Source: Anaerocolumna aminovalerica
Lineage (GTDB): Bacteria > Bacillota > Clostridia > Lachnospirales > Lachnospiraceae
DNA: 64,000 nucleotides
Direction of reading: 5' to 3'
Assembly (NCBI RefSeq): GCF_900115365.1
Contig: NZ_FOWD01000018.1
Span: 23,820 to 87,819, forward strand
Positions within the stretch are counted from its first letter, which is position 1. Every line of letters starts with the position of its first letter. A model generated the notes under the pieces. It was not told the origin of the DNA. It did no database searches and worked only from the letters and a program-made list of their open reading frames with translations. Of the stretch, positions 63,615 to 64,000 are shown piece by piece. A program made the position numbers and the translations under genes.

Positions 63615-63688
63615 CGACCCAGAAGGGACTCGAACCCTCGACCTCCGCCGTGACAGGGCGGCGCTCTAACCAACTGAGCCACTGGGCC
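63615..63688 (-). tRNA. tRNA-Asp (GTC)
   Basis: Minus strand, acceptor GGCCCAG/CTGGGTC, anticodon loop CTGTCAC, discriminator G. First tRNA after the 23S gene, only about 64 bases from it. Confidence 0.95.
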
Positions 63689-63751
63689 AATACTTGACAA
63701 TTACTATCACATTGAATGACATTTACCTTTAACAAATATGAACAATTCTTT

Positions 63752-64000
63752 AGGTCAAGCCCTCGACCTATTAGTATTAGTCAGCTGCATGCATTACTGC
63801 ACTTCCACCTCTAACCTATCTACCTCGTCGTCTTCGAGGGGTCTTACTAGCTTATGCTATGGGATATCTCATCTTGAGGGGGGCTTCACGCTTAGATGCC
63901 TTCAGCGTTTATCCCTTCCAAACTTGGCTACTCGGCCATGCCATTGGTATGACAACCGATACACCAGCGGTTCGTCCAACCCGGTCCTCTCGTACTAAGG
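63752..64000 (-). rRNA. rrl: 23S rRNA, 3' end (partial)
   Basis: The minus strand reads CCTTAGTACGAGAGGACCGG near 64000, the universally conserved sarcin-ricin side region near the 23S 3' end, and ends GGTCGAGGGCTTGACC, the usual clostridial 3' terminus. The gene runs off the right edge. No 5S gene follows in the 64 bases before tRNA-Asp. Confidence 0.97.

Overview
The window is AT-rich DNA from a motile, spore-forming, Gram-positive anaerobe, most likely a Lachnospiraceae (Clostridium cluster XIVa) polysaccharide degrader related to Lachnoclostridium/Clostridium phytofermentans. This placement is inferred from the BofA/DUF2508 pair, a flagellin/FliS/DUF6240 cluster, a clostridial Tad (Flp) pilus locus, a Ser-type agr peptide, and the style of the leaders and terminators. 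No 16S sequence is visible, so the genus is not proven.

Layout. 1-6042 (minus): a Tad/Flp pilus operon in the order prepilin peptidase, TadZ, TadA ATPase, TadB, TadC with a large insert, Flp pilin, and a TadE/G-like protein cut by the window edge. 6043-8101: a structured-looking leader and an NCS2 purine-type permease. 8158-11224 (minus): a BcrA-type ABC transporter operon ending in a membrane-anchored unknown protein. 11225-12669: a gap with a perfect 46-bp palindrome, then divergent bofA-like and DUF2508 genes. 12821-32447 (minus): a nearly complete maltodextrin/starch/glycogen block (oligo-1,6-glucosidase plus a decayed paralogue fragment, GH133 debranching enzyme, lipoprotein amylase, surface pullulanase, MalEFG-type importer, phosphorylase, MalQ, neopullulanase-like enzyme, LacI regulator with two matching operators). 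32775-33650: a cupin gene broken by one base and a 191-bp inverted-repeat element. 33651-39185 (minus): FliS, flagellin and a long DUF6240/FliK-like protein. 39351-40628: a CapA-like lipoprotein.

40742-43629 (minus) is a complete agr-type quorum-sensing locus: AgrA-like regulator, AgrC-like kinase, AgrB protease and a 45-aa AgrD that is too short for usual ORF cut-offs. It has a promoter with paired direct repeats ahead of agrB and a leader with a terminator-like hairpin ahead of agrA. 43884-50578 holds an M18 aminopeptidase, a PD-(D/E)xK-like/wHTH protein, a DUF3810 metallopeptidase coupled to a sigma-70-like protein lacking region 4, a three-S1-domain protein and a small alarmone synthetase. 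51154-55097 is a heterodimeric multidrug ABC exporter preceded by a 28-aa leader peptide and an attenuator, an arrangement like bmrB-bmrC-bmrD. 55269-58102 has a GNAT acetyltransferase and an OmpR/HisKA two-component pair. 58471-58974 is an orphan FliG C-terminal-domain protein. 59858-62612 has transketolase and transaldolase. 62848-64000 (minus) is the end of an rRNA operon: 23S 3' end, then tRNA Asp-Val-Thr-Tyr-fMet-Phe-Lys and a terminator, with no 5S directly after 23S.

How the parts work together: the surface pullulanase and lipoprotein amylase would cut starch outside the cell, the MalEFG importer would take up maltodextrins, and MalQ, phosphorylase, the neopullulanase-like enzyme, GH133 and oligo-1,6-glucosidase would turn them into glucose and glucose-1-phosphate. 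No MsmX/MalK-type ATPase is present, so the importer must borrow one encoded elsewhere.
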